A stretch of DNA of 64,000 nucleotides, from NCBI GenBank assembly GCA_934501535.1, contig CAKSUM010000007.1, positions 1 to 64,000 on the forward strand. The letters are read 5' to 3'. The translations under genes and the position numbers were made by a program. Positions 35,336 through 44,066 of the stretch are shown here, one piece after another; position 1 is the first letter of the stretch; each line of letters begins with the position of its first letter. The notes under the pieces are model-generated. The model saw only the letters and a list, made by a program, of their open reading frames with translations, was not told where the DNA came from and searched no databases. This stretch comes from an uncultured Clostridia bacterium. Lineage in GTDB: Bacteria > Bacillota > Clostridia > UBA1381.

Positions 35336-36481
35336 TTATATTTCCGAAATCACTTTTTTTATATTTTTCTTCGGCTTTGACGAGTTGATATGCTCCGTTA
35401 AAAGTCGGTAAAAACGCTCATGCGGAAAATTTTTAACATCAATAATTTCACCCGTCCACGCACTCAAATGAATTGAATTGGAAATTGTAAGTCCGTTCAA
35501 GCCCTCCTCTCCGCGAGCCGTCAGCTCACCGCCGTGCAGAATTGCCGCCGCAAAAGCCTTTAATACCTCCGAATGTTGCTCAATGTCCGAAGAATCTGTT
35601 TCGATTTCCTGCAGGCTGTTTTCGGGGCAGCCGAACGGTTTTGTGTTTGTCATATTAAATTCGCGCTCCGAAACGGCATTTTTCGTAAAATTGATTTTGT
35701 TGTTTTCTACAACGATTTTACCCATATCGCACGCAATTTCCAAACGGTTCGTGCCCGGCGCTTCGCCGGTTGACGTTATGTATTCACCGGTTGTGCCGTT
35801 GTCATATTCAAAGTATGCCATCACGTCGTCCTCAACCTCAATATCATAATATTTTCCGAAAGACGCGCGCGCGAAAATTCTGTCGGGCATACCGAATATC
35901 CATTGCCACAAGTCCAGCTGGTGCGGATTTTGGTTTATCAGGGTACCGCCGCCCTCGCCCCTCCAGGTCGAACGCCATGAGCTGCTGTCATGATACGCCT
36001 GAGGACGGTACCAGTCGGTGATAATCCACGTTATCCTTTTTATATGCCCCAGCTCGCCGCTTTTTACCATGCTCCGCAGCTTAATATATGCCGGATTTGT
36101 GCGCTGATTGTACATTATCCCGAACACCTTTCCGGATTTTGCCGCCTCGCTGTTCATGTCTATAACCTGCTTGGTATAAACTCCTGCCGGCTTTTCGGTC
36201 ATGACGTGCAGCCCATGTTTAAAAGCCGATATTGCAAGCGGTGGATGGTCATAGTGCGGCACGGCTATTAAAACCGAATCGCACAGACCGCTGCTGTACA
36301 GCTCCTCTGCATTTTCAAAAACAGGTATTTGCGGATATTTTTCCTTTGACGCTGCACGGCGTTCGGGGTCAATATCGCATATCGCGGTAAGCTCTGCCTC
36401 CGGGATCTTTCCCTCGGTGAGATTTCTTGCGTGTCCGCTTCCCATGTTTCCGAATCCTACAATTCCGAGTTTTATTTTCAT
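35336..36481 (-). CDS. Gfo/Idh/MocA-family oxidoreductase
   Basis: A 381-residue NAD(P)-dependent dehydrogenase. LGIVGFGNMGSGHARNL is the nucleotide fold, VMTEKPAGVYTKQVI the catalytic EKP, and WRGEGGGTLINQNPHQLDLW contains conserved active-site residues. It is longer than the family member downstream by about 50 residues. The two are paralogues with different extra domains and are both linked to a TIM-barrel protein. Confidence 0.87.
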   Translation of the reverse strand: MKIKLGIVGFGNMGSGHARNLTEGKIPEAELTAICDIDPERRAASKEKYPQIPVFENAEELYSSGLCDSVLIAVPHYDHPPLAISAFKHGLHVMTEKPAGVYTKQVIDMNSEAAKSGKVFGIMYNQRTNPAYIKLRSMVKSGELGHIKRITWIITDWYRPQAYHDSSSWRSTWRGEGGGTLINQNPHQLDLWQWIFGMPDRIFARASFGKYYDIEVEDDVMAYFEYDNGTTGEYITSTGEAPGTNRLEIACDMGKIVVENNKINFTKNAVSEREFNMTNTKPFGCPENSLQEIETDSSDIEQHSEVLKAFAAAILHGGELTARGEEGLNGLTISNSIHLSAWTGEIIDVKNFPHERFYRLLTEHINSSKPKKNIKKVISEI

Positions 36482-36483
36482 CT

Positions 36484-37341
36484 TTATCCCTCTTTCTCAA
36501 TGTCTTTCAAAATTTTCATAAGGGCGATATGCGCCGCGGTAAATGTCCCCTCTCCGCCTTGCGGCAGATTTTTCATTATATCGCCGTTTTCCAGCCCGTT
36601 AAGACCGGCAAAGTTTCCGAGATGCGGCTCAAGACTTAAAAATCCGCAATATCCGTCCGCAAACAGCTGTTTCAGAATTTCTTTGATTTTTCCGTCGCCC
36701 ATACCTGCGGGGACTACCCTGCCGTCCGAATTGCACGCGTCTTTTATGTGCATATATTCAATATAATTTTTCATTGTTTCATACGCTGCCTGCGTGTCCT
36801 CTCCGCACTGCACATAATTTGCGGGGTCAAACACTGCACGGAAATTTTCGCATGACAGATTTTTCATCAAATCCGCACATCTCGCCGCTGTATCTCCGTA
36901 TATGTCCTTTTCGTTTTCATGCAGCAGCATGACATTCTCATTTTTTGCATAATCAATCATTTTTTCGAGCCGCAGAAACACTTCATCGTGTTCCGCCGCC
37001 GTCCATTCGCCGCCGTCATGGTAAAAGCTGAAAATTCTTATGTTTCGCGTTCCGATAATCCCGGCAGTTTCAACAATTCGCTTATATTTTTCAAAATGTG
37101 CACCGAAGTCATCTTTCAGATTAATCTTTCCGATAGGCGAACCTACAGATGACGCGCAAATTCCGTATTTATCCATCTCTTTTTTTAGACTGCGCGTTTC
37201 CTCGGCGGTTAGCTCGGAAATGTTTTTTCCATCAATTCCGCGCGGTTCAAAATATCCGATACCCAGTCGGCTTAGGACTTCAAACTGCTTCGTAACATTT
37301 TCTGCAATTTCGTCCGAAAATCCGCTTAATTTATAATTCAT
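36484..37341 (-). CDS. Sugar phosphate isomerase/epimerase-like TIM-barrel protein
   Basis: A roughly 285-residue barrel starting at ATG 37341 (GGAGAG upstream, ATGA overlap with the esterase gene). MLLHENEKDIYGD, FDPANYVQCG, MHIKDA and FLSLEPHL supply the metal-site Glu, Asp, His and Glu. Related to the 34548 gene only in fold. Second of the paired oxidoreductase/barrel modules in the operon. Confidence 0.85.
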   Translation of the reverse strand: MNYKLSGFSDEIAENVTKQFEVLSRLGIGYFEPRGIDGKNISELTAEETRSLKKEMDKYGICASSVGSPIGKINLKDDFGAHFEKYKRIVETAGIIGTRNIRIFSFYHDGGEWTAAEHDEVFLRLEKMIDYAKNENVMLLHENEKDIYGDTAARCADLMKNLSCENFRAVFDPANYVQCGEDTQAAYETMKNYIEYMHIKDACNSDGRVVPAGMGDGKIKEILKQLFADGYCGFLSLEPHLGNFAGLNGLENGDIMKNLPQGGEGTFTAAHIALMKILKDIEKEG

Positions 37342-38384
37342 TTTCTTTCTCTCCATTCACCGTTTCTGTGACGGCACACATATTTCATGAATTTCTGCCA
37401 ATCCTCGCGGCTGAAATAATGTGTTCCGTTTCTCATATGATAACCTATATATCCGCCGTCAAAATTATCTCCGGGATTTGCTTCGGTTTTGTCTGCGGTT
37501 ATACCTTCAATGCCATGCAAACGAAAATATTTATCCGCCGCAAGACATGCGCGAAATTCGTTTTGCGGATCTGCCCAGAAATCGCCGGCTGCGCTTGCCG
37601 CATACACCCTGTGCGGAAAATTTGCCGCAAGCAGAAAATGCTGGTCGAACGGCATGATTTCTTCATTATCCGCATATTTTTTGAAATTATCGCAAAACCA
37701 GTACGAAAAACTGCGCACTATATCGGATATATGTTCGCTGTCCGGCGATTTACTGCGTGAAAGCGCTGCACCGCACGTTCCCGAATTGTTTGAAAACGCA
37801 CAGAAGAAACGTTCGTCAAGAGCACCGGCAAGCAGGGCGGTTTTGCCCAGGCGTGAATGTCCGCATACCGATATGCAGCCGGAGTCTATATCCGCACGCG
37901 TTTCGGCATAATCCATGACGCGCATTGCCGCCCATGCCCACAACATGATTTTTCCGCAGTCTTCCGCACTTGTGCGCCCTGACGGAAAGATTACCTCTGC
38001 AAGACCGTCCGAAAAATCCGGAGTATCATTCGTTATATCCTTATAACACATTGTAAACGCCGCAAAACCGTTGTCAATCAGTTCTTCGCTCGGCATATAC
38101 CGGTCCGGGATATTGTCACGAAACGCAATATGTATAAAGCACGCATGCTTTCCCTCTGCCGATGGAACGGTAAGCAGTACCGGAAAGGAAAACGGTCCGT
38201 TTTCGGTTTCACAGGTTATCGTTACCGTTTCCAGCCACGCCTTTCCGGCACAAAAGCTTTCCCGTTTTATCACCTCTCCGCGCACCGATATCGGCGGAGG
38301 AGGCATTCTGCCGTACTCCTCACATTCCAGGATTTCCATAATTTCTGCCTTTGTGAGTTTTTCCGCTGACGGAATACCCTCCAT
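37338..38384 (-). CDS. CE15-like glucuronoyl esterase / alpha/beta hydrolase
   Basis: A 348-residue hydrolase resembling bacterial CE15 enzymes that cleave esters of glucuronic acid on xylan. The nucleophile elbow reads SVCGHSRLGKTALLAGALDERF, followed by FSNNSGTCGAALSR, as in the family. DFWADPQNEFRA and HMRNGTHYFSREDW lie near the C-terminus, giving His candidates. No signal peptide, so it should act inside the cell or have lost secretion. It is the first gene of the operon and divergent from an AraC regulator, GGGGG upstream of the ATG serving as ribosome binding site. Confidence 0.78.
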   Translation of the reverse strand: MEGIPSAEKLTKAEIMEILECEEYGRMPPPPISVRGEVIKRESFCAGKAWLETVTITCETENGPFSFPVLLTVPSAEGKHACFIHIAFRDNIPDRYMPSEELIDNGFAAFTMCYKDITNDTPDFSDGLAEVIFPSGRTSAEDCGKIMLWAWAAMRVMDYAETRADIDSGCISVCGHSRLGKTALLAGALDERFFCAFSNNSGTCGAALSRSKSPDSEHISDIVRSFSYWFCDNFKKYADNEEIMPFDQHFLLAANFPHRVYAASAAGDFWADPQNEFRACLAADKYFRLHGIEGITADKTEANPGDNFDGGYIGYHMRNGTHYFSREDWQKFMKYVCRHRNGEWRERK

Positions 38385-38427
38385 AATTGTGTACCCCCTT
38401 TTTTATCTTGATTTAATAATATCACAA

Positions 38428-38493
38428 ATTATACAATTTTTCTATACGAATATTGATAATATTATTGCATTTATTGCGCATTTATGTTATTAT
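38428..38493. promoter_or_regulatory. Divergent promoters between CE15 operon and AraC gene
   Basis: Plus strand: TTGCAT (38465-38470), 17 bases, TATTAT (38488-38493), for araC. Minus strand: TATAAT (38433-38428) with a weak -35 (TCAATA, 38456-38451), as expected for a promoter that needs an activator. The whole spacer is AT-rich. Confidence 0.65.
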
Positions 38494-38524
38494 GGAAATA
38501 ACAAAAGTAAAAGGAGCAATAATT

Positions 38525-39358
38525 ATGCAATGCGGTTTCACTGCCAATGCCGATACAACCGAAAATCCGACAAATGAACACTTTTATCTGCATAACCATG
38601 ATGATTATGAAATTTACATGTTTCTGGAGGGTGACTCCTCATATCGTGTTGAGGGCGTTGACTATCTGCTTGAGCCGCGTGATATAATCATTATCCGCAA
38701 GCATGAAATGCACCGTGTTTTTCACAACGGGCCTGCGATGTACAGACGAATAGTTCTGAATGTTTCGCCGCAGTTTTTTTCCGATAACGGCTGCACGGAA
38801 TATGAACGGCAGTTTTCCGCGCGCGGCCGTGACGGAAACAAAATATGTGCCGATACGGTTGTAAAATCGGGTCTTTATGATGCGTTTATGCGTCTTAAAA
38901 ACTGCTCCAGCGAATTTTCCGACATAAATACACCGATTGCACGTGCCATTGTTGTGGAAATTTTGTATCTTATAAATTCCGTATGTACATTTATCGGTCC
39001 CGGCAAGCGCAATGAGCCGGTGCAGAAAATTATAAACTATATAAATAACCGTTATACCGACAACCTGTCGCTTGATGAGCTTGAACGGCGTTTTTTTGTT
39101 TCCAAGTACCATATATGCCATATTTTCCGCGAGGCTACGGGGCTTACCGTTCACCGCTATATACGCCGTAAGCGGCTTACCCTTGTGCGCGAGCTTACCG
39201 CTTGCGGGAATAATCTTGGTGAAGCTGCGCAAACTGCCGGCTTTGGCACATATTCTTCTTTTTACCGCGCATATACGTCCGAATTTGGTGCTCCGCCGCG
39301 CGAAATCATACCGGACAGCGACTTAAATTCAAGTCAAAAAAAGCTCAAAAAAATATAA
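38525..39358 (+). CDS. AraC-family transcriptional regulator
   Basis: A 277-residue regulator with an N-terminal cupin sensor (FYLHNHDDYEIYMFLEGDSSYRV, IIIRKHEMHRV) and two helix-turn-helices at the C-terminus (LSLDELERRFFVSKYHICHIFREATG; GEAAQTAGFGTYSSFYRAYTSEFG). The start is ATG 38525 behind AAAGGAGC; upstream codons in the frame overlap the promoter. Divergent from the CE15-led uronate operon, which it most likely activates. A hairpin (AAGTCCC/CGGGACTT) lies just past the stop. Confidence 0.9.
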   Translation: MQCGFTANADTTENPTNEHFYLHNHDDYEIYMFLEGDSSYRVEGVDYLLEPRDIIIIRKHEMHRVFHNGPAMYRRIVLNVSPQFFSDNGCTEYERQFSARGRDGNKICADTVVKSGLYDAFMRLKNCSSEFSDINTPIARAIVVEILYLINSVCTFIGPGKRNEPVQKIINYINNRYTDNLSLDELERRFFVSKYHICHIFREATGLTVHRYIRRKRLTLVRELTACGNNLGEAAQTAGFGTYSSFYRAYTSEFGAPPREIIPDSDLNSSQKKLKKI

Positions 39359-39413
39359 GTCCCAAACAAATCGGGACTTATACCGAATAAAACATATAAT
39401 ATTTTTAAAGCAT

Positions 39414-39440
39414 AAAACCGAAACATCAAATGTTTCGGTT
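39414..39440. terminator. Bidirectional terminator between araC and the OadB unit
   Basis: AAAACCGAAACAT pairs with ATGTTTCGGTTTT around a three-base loop, flanked by A- and T-rich sequence. It serves the minus-strand oadB unit and perhaps the plus-strand araC gene. Confidence 0.75.
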
Positions 39441-39449
39441 TTATGTGTA

Positions 39450-39578
39450 TTATTCCTGATTGTTAAATACTTTTCCGAGTATCATCATGCACAGGATTAT
39501 CACTCCTGTTACAATAAAAATTCCTGCCATGCCCTTTGCCATAATCGGCAGCGTTGAAATAAGTGCTTGTGTGTTCAT
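39450..39578 (-). CDS. 42-residue single-span membrane protein next to OadB
   Basis: ATG at 39578, TAA at 39450-39452; AGGAGAAACG precedes it. The product begins MNTQALISTLPIMAKG and has one hydrophobic helix (AGIFIVTGVIILCMMILG) with a short polar tail. Size, position and a single span resemble a reduced OadG/MmdD gamma-like subunit. It is 10 bases downstream of oadB and probably co-translated. Too short for usual gene callers. Confidence 0.8.
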   Translation of the reverse strand: MNTQALISTLPIMAKGMAGIFIVTGVIILCMMILGKVFNNQE

Positions 39579-39588
39579 ATCGTTTCTC

Positions 39589-40716
39589 CTATTTTATCAA
39601 GTTAAGAATTAAGCCGCCCGCAATAACCGAGGCTATCTGTCCCGAAACATTGACGCCTATCGAATGCATAAGCAGGAAGTTTTGACAGTCCTCTTTAAGA
39701 CCCATTTTATGCACAACACGCGCCGACATCGGGAAAGCCGAAATCCCCGCCGCGCCAATCATAGGATTGATTTTCTTTTCTGTCGGCAGGAACAGGTTCA
39801 GAATTTTTGCAAAAAGAACGCCGCCTGCGGTATCAAATATAAATGCAACAAGTCCCAGACCTATAATCATCAGCGTTTCCTTTGTGAGGAACATATTTGC
39901 CTGCATTTTTGTGGCGATGGTAATACCCAAAAACAGCGTTATCAGATTAGCCAGAACCTTTTGGGCGGTTTCGGACAGTGAATCGAGCACGCCGCATTCA
40001 CGCACGAGGTTACCGAACATCAAAAATCCGATAAGCGCAACACTTCTCGGCGATACAATACCTGCAATTGCGGTAATGATTATCGGGAAGAGTATTTTCG
40101 TGGTCTTTGAAACGTTTTTCTGTTCATACACCATTCTTATTCTGCGCTCTTTTTTTGTTGTGAGCGCCTTTATAACCGGCGGCTGTATAAGCGGTACGAG
40201 CGCCATATACGAATATGCCGCAACCATGATTGCGCCGATGTACTTTGAATTGAAGTAATTTGCAACAAATATTGATGTAGGCCCGTCTGCCGCACCGATA
40301 ATAGCAATAGACGCCGCATCTTTCAAGTCAAATCCCAGATACGCCGCAACGCTCAATGTAAAAAATATACCGAACTGCGCCGCTGCACCGAAAATCATCA
40401 GCTTAGGGTTTGACAAAAGCGGCCCGAAGTCAATCATCGCGCCTATTCCGACAAAAAGCAAAAGCGGAAAAAGCTCATTTGCAATTCCGGCGTCGAACAG
40501 TACATCTATAACTCCTATTTCCTTAACCCCGTTATAAATCTGCGTAACAGCCCCCGACATCGGAAGGTTGACCAGTATCGCACCAAATCCCAAAGGTAGC
40601 AAAAGCGACGGTTCCATATCCTTTTTTACCGCCAAATATATGAGCGCTCCGCCTATGAGCCACATAACTACCTGCTGCCACGTAATATTCAGTACATTTG
40701 AAAATAATTCTGCCAT
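39589..40716 (-). CDS. oadB: Sodium ion-translocating decarboxylase beta-type subunit
   Basis: A 375-residue integral membrane protein of the OadB/MmdB/GcdB family, which couples carboxylate decarboxylation to Na+ export. Conserved membrane blocks include LLPLGFGAILVNLP, LLLFVGIGAMIDFGPLLSNP, AASIAIIGAADGPTSIFV (with the key Asp) and GNLVRECGVLDSL. Around ten spans are visible. No carboxyltransferase alpha chain or biotin carrier is next to it; only a 42-residue membrane protein follows. It is controlled by the upstream riboswitch-like leader. Confidence 0.93.
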   Translation of the reverse strand: MAELFSNVLNITWQQVVMWLIGGALIYLAVKKDMEPSLLLPLGFGAILVNLPMSGAVTQIYNGVKEIGVIDVLFDAGIANELFPLLLFVGIGAMIDFGPLLSNPKLMIFGAAAQFGIFFTLSVAAYLGFDLKDAASIAIIGAADGPTSIFVANYFNSKYIGAIMVAAYSYMALVPLIQPPVIKALTTKKERRIRMVYEQKNVSKTTKILFPIIITAIAGIVSPRSVALIGFLMFGNLVRECGVLDSLSETAQKVLANLITLFLGITIATKMQANMFLTKETLMIIGLGLVAFIFDTAGGVLFAKILNLFLPTEKKINPMIGAAGISAFPMSARVVHKMGLKEDCQNFLLMHSIGVNVSGQIASVIAGGLILNLIK

Positions 40717-40749
40717 AAAATTCCTCCTGTATTTATCAGCATTTGTATA

Positions 40750-40886
40750 TATAAAAAGACTTCTACCGGGATCAAAAAATCCCGATAAAAGTCTTGCTTT
40801 TTAATTCTCAAGCGGGCATAAGCCGTGTATTGACGCCGGAGAAACGATTTATCGTAAGCTACTCCCCTTTATTCGGTTATCGCTTT
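40750..40886 (-). promoter_or_regulatory. yybP-ykoY (Mn2+) riboswitch with terminator, upstream of oadB
   Basis: On the minus strand the leader has AAAGGGGAGTAGC (40870-40858), a hairpin ACGAT/ATCGT, the internal-loop strand GCGTCAATACACGGC, and GCAAGACTTTT. These are the conserved parts of the yybP-ykoY aptamer. The last element can pair either with the aptamer P1 or with the arm of a terminator at 40750-40795 (AAGACTT...AAGTCTT plus five Ts), so ligand binding should allow readthrough. Class assignment is from memory of the consensus, not a search. Confidence 0.75.
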
Positions 40887-40904
40887 TTAATTGTATCAAT
40901 TTAT

Positions 40905-40933
40905 ATTATATCCAAAAAATAAAAATAAGTCAA
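40905..40933 (-). promoter_or_regulatory. Promoter of the riboswitch-oadB unit
   Basis: TTGACT (40933-40928), 17 bases, TATAAT (40910-40905). The predicted start lies about ten bases before the riboswitch P1 helix. Confidence 0.75.
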
Positions 40934-40951
40934 GGAAAATTTTAACTTTTT

Positions 40952-41995
40952 TTAATTAATAATTCTGCGCACGATTTTATCCGCCATTTTTGAAATTTCA
41001 TCGTTATCTGTAATTCTTTCAAGATAGTATTCTCTTTCCGCGTCGAAACAGCAAGCGGTACGGAGTTTTGACGTCCCCTCGCAGACGCGGAAGGAATACC
41101 GGCGTCTGATATGTTCCAGCTGCTTGTCGAACTTTTCATCAATTCCGGTAAGACCGCCTTCTGTGTAAAAATCAAGTATACTGTCGCCGGGTCTGCACGG
41201 AAAAAGCTCGTGCGGTGCAGTAGAATCAAAAACACAGAAGCCAAGCTCCGGCACAAGAACCATATCCAGACTGTTTTTATCAAAACTGCAATAGTAAACC
41301 TCGATATCGTATCCGCTTATTTCGGCAGCCTTTGCAAGCCGTTTTAAATATGTCGATTTTCCCGTTCCTGGCCGCCCCTTAATGAAATATCTGCGTTCCA
41401 GTCCCTCGGTCAGATTATCAATATAATTTACCGAACCGTCCGGCGTTGAAGCTCCGAAAAATCGTTCCGTGCGCACTGTATTCCCTTTTTCACCCTCACG
41501 TCCGATGAGCTGCTGCGTTATCCCCGAACCGTATGCGCTGAGGCGGTCAAAATCCATGTTTGCAATATATATTTTTTCCCATTCATCATGTATTTTTTTT
41601 GCTTTTTCATACGCCTCATAAAGTCCTCGGTAATTTTCATCGCGCCTTTCTTCCAGCTCATTCAGGTAATCCGAGCTGATTTCAAGACTCCTCATTTTCA
41701 GTGCCTCATCAGTGTCTGCGGCAGGACTTAAATCTACCGTTTCATCATCAGCCATCGCAAACTTTATGCTGCGTATTACGATGCCCTCACAGCGTTTTAT
41801 GTCAAACGGAGAAATAATGTATTCAACGTTTTCTCCGTTTGCCTCAAAATGTGATGCAATTGTTTTCATAAGTCTGCTTTTCGCTGTTTTGGATTTTCCG
41901 CCTACCGCGCATACGCTCATATTTTTTAAGTTGCTGTCAATCAGATTTACACACCCCGACGAGGTGTTTGCTCTTGCAAAATACTTTCGTGCCAT
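40952..41995 (-). CDS. PRK06851-family P-loop ATPase
   Basis: A 347-residue protein with duplicated P-loop halves. The N-terminal half has a degenerate loop (CAVGGKSKTAKSRLMKTIA), while the C-terminal half has GRPGTGKSTYLKRLA and DIEVYYCSFDKNSLDMVLVPEL. The family occurs in spore-forming and other Clostridia without a known job. Start at ATG 41995 (GGAAGGA upstream) rather than the frame start. It stands apart from its neighbours, with a terminator upstream. Confidence 0.8.
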   Translation of the reverse strand: MARKYFARANTSSGCVNLIDSNLKNMSVCAVGGKSKTAKSRLMKTIASHFEANGENVEYIISPFDIKRCEGIVIRSIKFAMADDETVDLSPAADTDEALKMRSLEISSDYLNELEERRDENYRGLYEAYEKAKKIHDEWEKIYIANMDFDRLSAYGSGITQQLIGREGEKGNTVRTERFFGASTPDGSVNYIDNLTEGLERRYFIKGRPGTGKSTYLKRLAKAAEISGYDIEVYYCSFDKNSLDMVLVPELGFCVFDSTAPHELFPCRPGDSILDFYTEGGLTGIDEKFDKQLEHIRRRYSFRVCEGTSKLRTACCFDAEREYYLERITDNDEISKMADKIVRRIIN

Positions 41996-42064
41996 ACAAT
42001 CCTTCCTTTCCGCACACATATTCGTGCCACAAACAGTATATGCATAAAAGCCCCGGATTTTTAC

Positions 42065-42113
42065 ACAAAAAAGGCTGCTGCAAAAATGATTTCCCTTTGC
42101 CGCAGCACCCTTT
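42065..42113 (-). terminator. Terminator after 42123-42776
   Basis: GGGTGCTGC on the minus strand pairs imperfectly with GCAGCAGCC around an internal loop, followed by TTTTTTGTG. It closes the mutS2-ybaK-DUF1015 gene row. Confidence 0.65.
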
Positions 42114-42122
42114 TACAATATT

Positions 42123-42776
42123 CTACGTTCTTTTTATTTTTTCTCTCATTCTTAACAGTTTCGGAATATTCACATGGATTTGCACGCCCATACAGTTCTT
42201 TTCGATTAAATTTACAAGCTCAGCAAGCTCATTAATATCAAAATCGGTAACCGACATAAAACAATTTTCACCGTTCTTTGCAAGGACATACAAAAAATCC
42301 GCACGGCGCAGCACATTTGTAAAATGCTTATCGGCGTCGAGCCGCAGAAGAATCGGCGGATAATTTTCTTCGCCTATATTCCGTTTTAAAAATTTCCACG
42401 AACCGATATATACCGCCGAAATATCGCTTACAGCAATTTCATCGGTTTTCACTTTCGCAGGTATGAAATCCGAAATAAAGCTCGGCTTTTCCGGAAGTCT
42501 GTACGGCATTACACCGTTTTCCCATGTTGACAAAATCAACTTATCGCCGTCGCATGCCGCATATGCCGGGAATGCGGTATTGATGCGAATTACGGAATAG
42601 GACAATCCTAAAATAAACGCAATCAGATACCACAGCGCAAAAAAGTAATTACCCGTAACGGTGCTGTATATGCACAGCGCAAGTCCGGCAATGCTGATTG
42701 TACCCACAAATGAAATTTTAATTATATAATTTTTACGTGTGTTCCTGTTAAGACACGCTTTTGTCATTGCCTCCAT
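42123..42776 (-). CDS. Two-span membrane protein of unknown function
   Basis: Start at ATG 42776 (GGGAGA upstream), about 217 residues. Two membrane segments (IIKISFVGTISIAGLALCIY and NYFFALWYLIAFILGLSYSV) lie in the first 70 residues, and a beta-rich cytoplasmic domain follows (AACDGDKLILSTWENG, SVTDFDINELAELVNLI). The fold is reminiscent of YcxB/PH-like domains, which I cannot verify. It follows the DUF1015 gene by about 75 bases. Confidence 0.65.
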   Translation of the reverse strand: MEAMTKACLNRNTRKNYIIKISFVGTISIAGLALCIYSTVTGNYFFALWYLIAFILGLSYSVIRINTAFPAYAACDGDKLILSTWENGVMPYRLPEKPSFISDFIPAKVKTDEIAVSDISAVYIGSWKFLKRNIGEENYPPILLRLDADKHFTNVLRRADFLYVLAKNGENCFMSVTDFDINELAELVNLIEKNCMGVQIHVNIPKLLRMREKIKRT

Positions 42777-42850
42777 AATAAGTCTCCCTTGTTCAATCCC
42801 TTCTGATATTTTATCACATATATTACCAAAGGTCAAGAAAAATCTAAGAG

Positions 42851-44047
42851 TTATTTAATCCGTTTTGCTTCCAGATAAAAGCGTTTATCTGCTGCCTCAC
42901 CCATTGAAAAAGTTTTTCTCGGCAGCGCGCCGTCTTTTGCGACAGAGAGAAACAGCTCGCTTTTATCCATAGGCGGCAAAATAAATCCGATATTTTTGTC
43001 CGCCGCAAGACGTTTTACAACATCTTCCCCGTGTATGTAATCTATTTTCAGCTTTTTGCTGTCCAGATATTTTTGCAGAGTCCCGACCGTCAGCGTACAG
43101 CCCGAATTTTTCACATACACGCAGCCCTCTTTTCCGCCGCATATATAGTTTATTTTCTGTCCCCCGTTATCGGTTTCCGATGTTTCCGGGTAAAAATCTT
43201 TCATGTCCTTGATTAAGTTTTCATCAGAATCAAACACAACTCTGTGTATCGGTTCAAAATCAAGTGCCGTGTCATGAATGTTCACAAGCTCCACAAGGCA
43301 AAATCTTGCCGGGTGATTTTTTATCTGCCCGTCATCAAGTCCGGCTTTGATGTTTTCCCAGCAGGTTTTGGCTGTTGCAAGCGAATGATTTCCGTCACCC
43401 ACCGCATAGCACAAGCCGTCATATGCATTATTTTCCAATGAGGAAAGCGCAGCAAGTACATGTTCCGCCTCCGAATCGGTCATCAGCGTTCCTTTCAGAT
43501 GTCCGCCGTTTTCCATGAGGTCGAAATCGTACAGCGTTTCTCCCTCGGACGGTCTGATAACAGTATTATTTTCATCATTAATCAATATCATGATATGCGG
43601 CAGTTCAAGTGCAGCATTTTCACGGATTTTTACTCTCGGCGGAATACGCTCCAGAACCGTCCCCTCGGTTGCTCGGATTTTGCTTTTTGCACCCGCGCCG
43701 AAGTCATAATCCTCCAAATCAACGGCGCCTACAATTCCGCGGCGTATGCGTCCGTCCGATTGCGTGCGTTCAACATAAATCATGCTGTCCAAACATTCTT
43801 CAAACACTCCGTTTTCCGTGTATTCGTCCATGGCTGCATTGATTTTTTCAATCCTCTGCGTCCCCTCCGAAAGATAGACCTCCGGAAAGACAAGATTTAA
43901 AGCTGACGGAGCTTCTCCCACATATTTTTTTACACGTTCCCAATACTCCGGCTCCGATGTGTACTGATCGCATGCAATAACACTCCATTTTTGTAAATCA
44001 ATATCTTTATTCGGTATCAAAATATTTGCCTTATTAAATGTGCTCAT
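42851..44047 (-). CDS. DUF1015 family protein
   Basis: A 398-residue protein with the family hallmarks KWSVIACDQYTSEPEYWERV at the N-terminus and YAVGDGNHSLATAKTCWE, IHRVVF and VGDGNHS in the middle. The family is widespread in Clostridia and often annotated as a putative SpoOJ/ParA/ParB/RepB-type protein; function is not established, though the HKD-free fold may be enzymatic. Start at ATG 44047, so it does not overlap ybaK. Confidence 0.85.
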   Translation of the reverse strand: MSTFNKANILIPNKDIDLQKWSVIACDQYTSEPEYWERVKKYVGEAPSALNLVFPEVYLSEGTQRIEKINAAMDEYTENGVFEECLDSMIYVERTQSDGRIRRGIVGAVDLEDYDFGAGAKSKIRATEGTVLERIPPRVKIRENAALELPHIMILINDENNTVIRPSEGETLYDFDLMENGGHLKGTLMTDSEAEHVLAALSSLENNAYDGLCYAVGDGNHSLATAKTCWENIKAGLDDGQIKNHPARFCLVELVNIHDTALDFEPIHRVVFDSDENLIKDMKDFYPETSETDNGGQKINYICGGKEGCVYVKNSGCTLTVGTLQKYLDSKKLKIDYIHGEDVVKRLAADKNIGFILPPMDKSELFLSVAKDGALPRKTFSMGEAADKRFYLEAKRIK

Positions 44048-44066
44048 TGTAAATCCGTATCCTTTC

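Noticed and set aside
38639..39232. 197-codon minus-strand ORF opposite the AraC gene
   Set aside because: Antisense to a clear AraC protein with cupin and helix-turn-helix motifs.
40750..40886. Na+ riboswitch class for the oadB leader
   Set aside because: Would fit a Na+ pump, but the GGGGAGTAGC and GCAAGAC blocks match the yybP-ykoY pattern I know; kept as an alternative to test.
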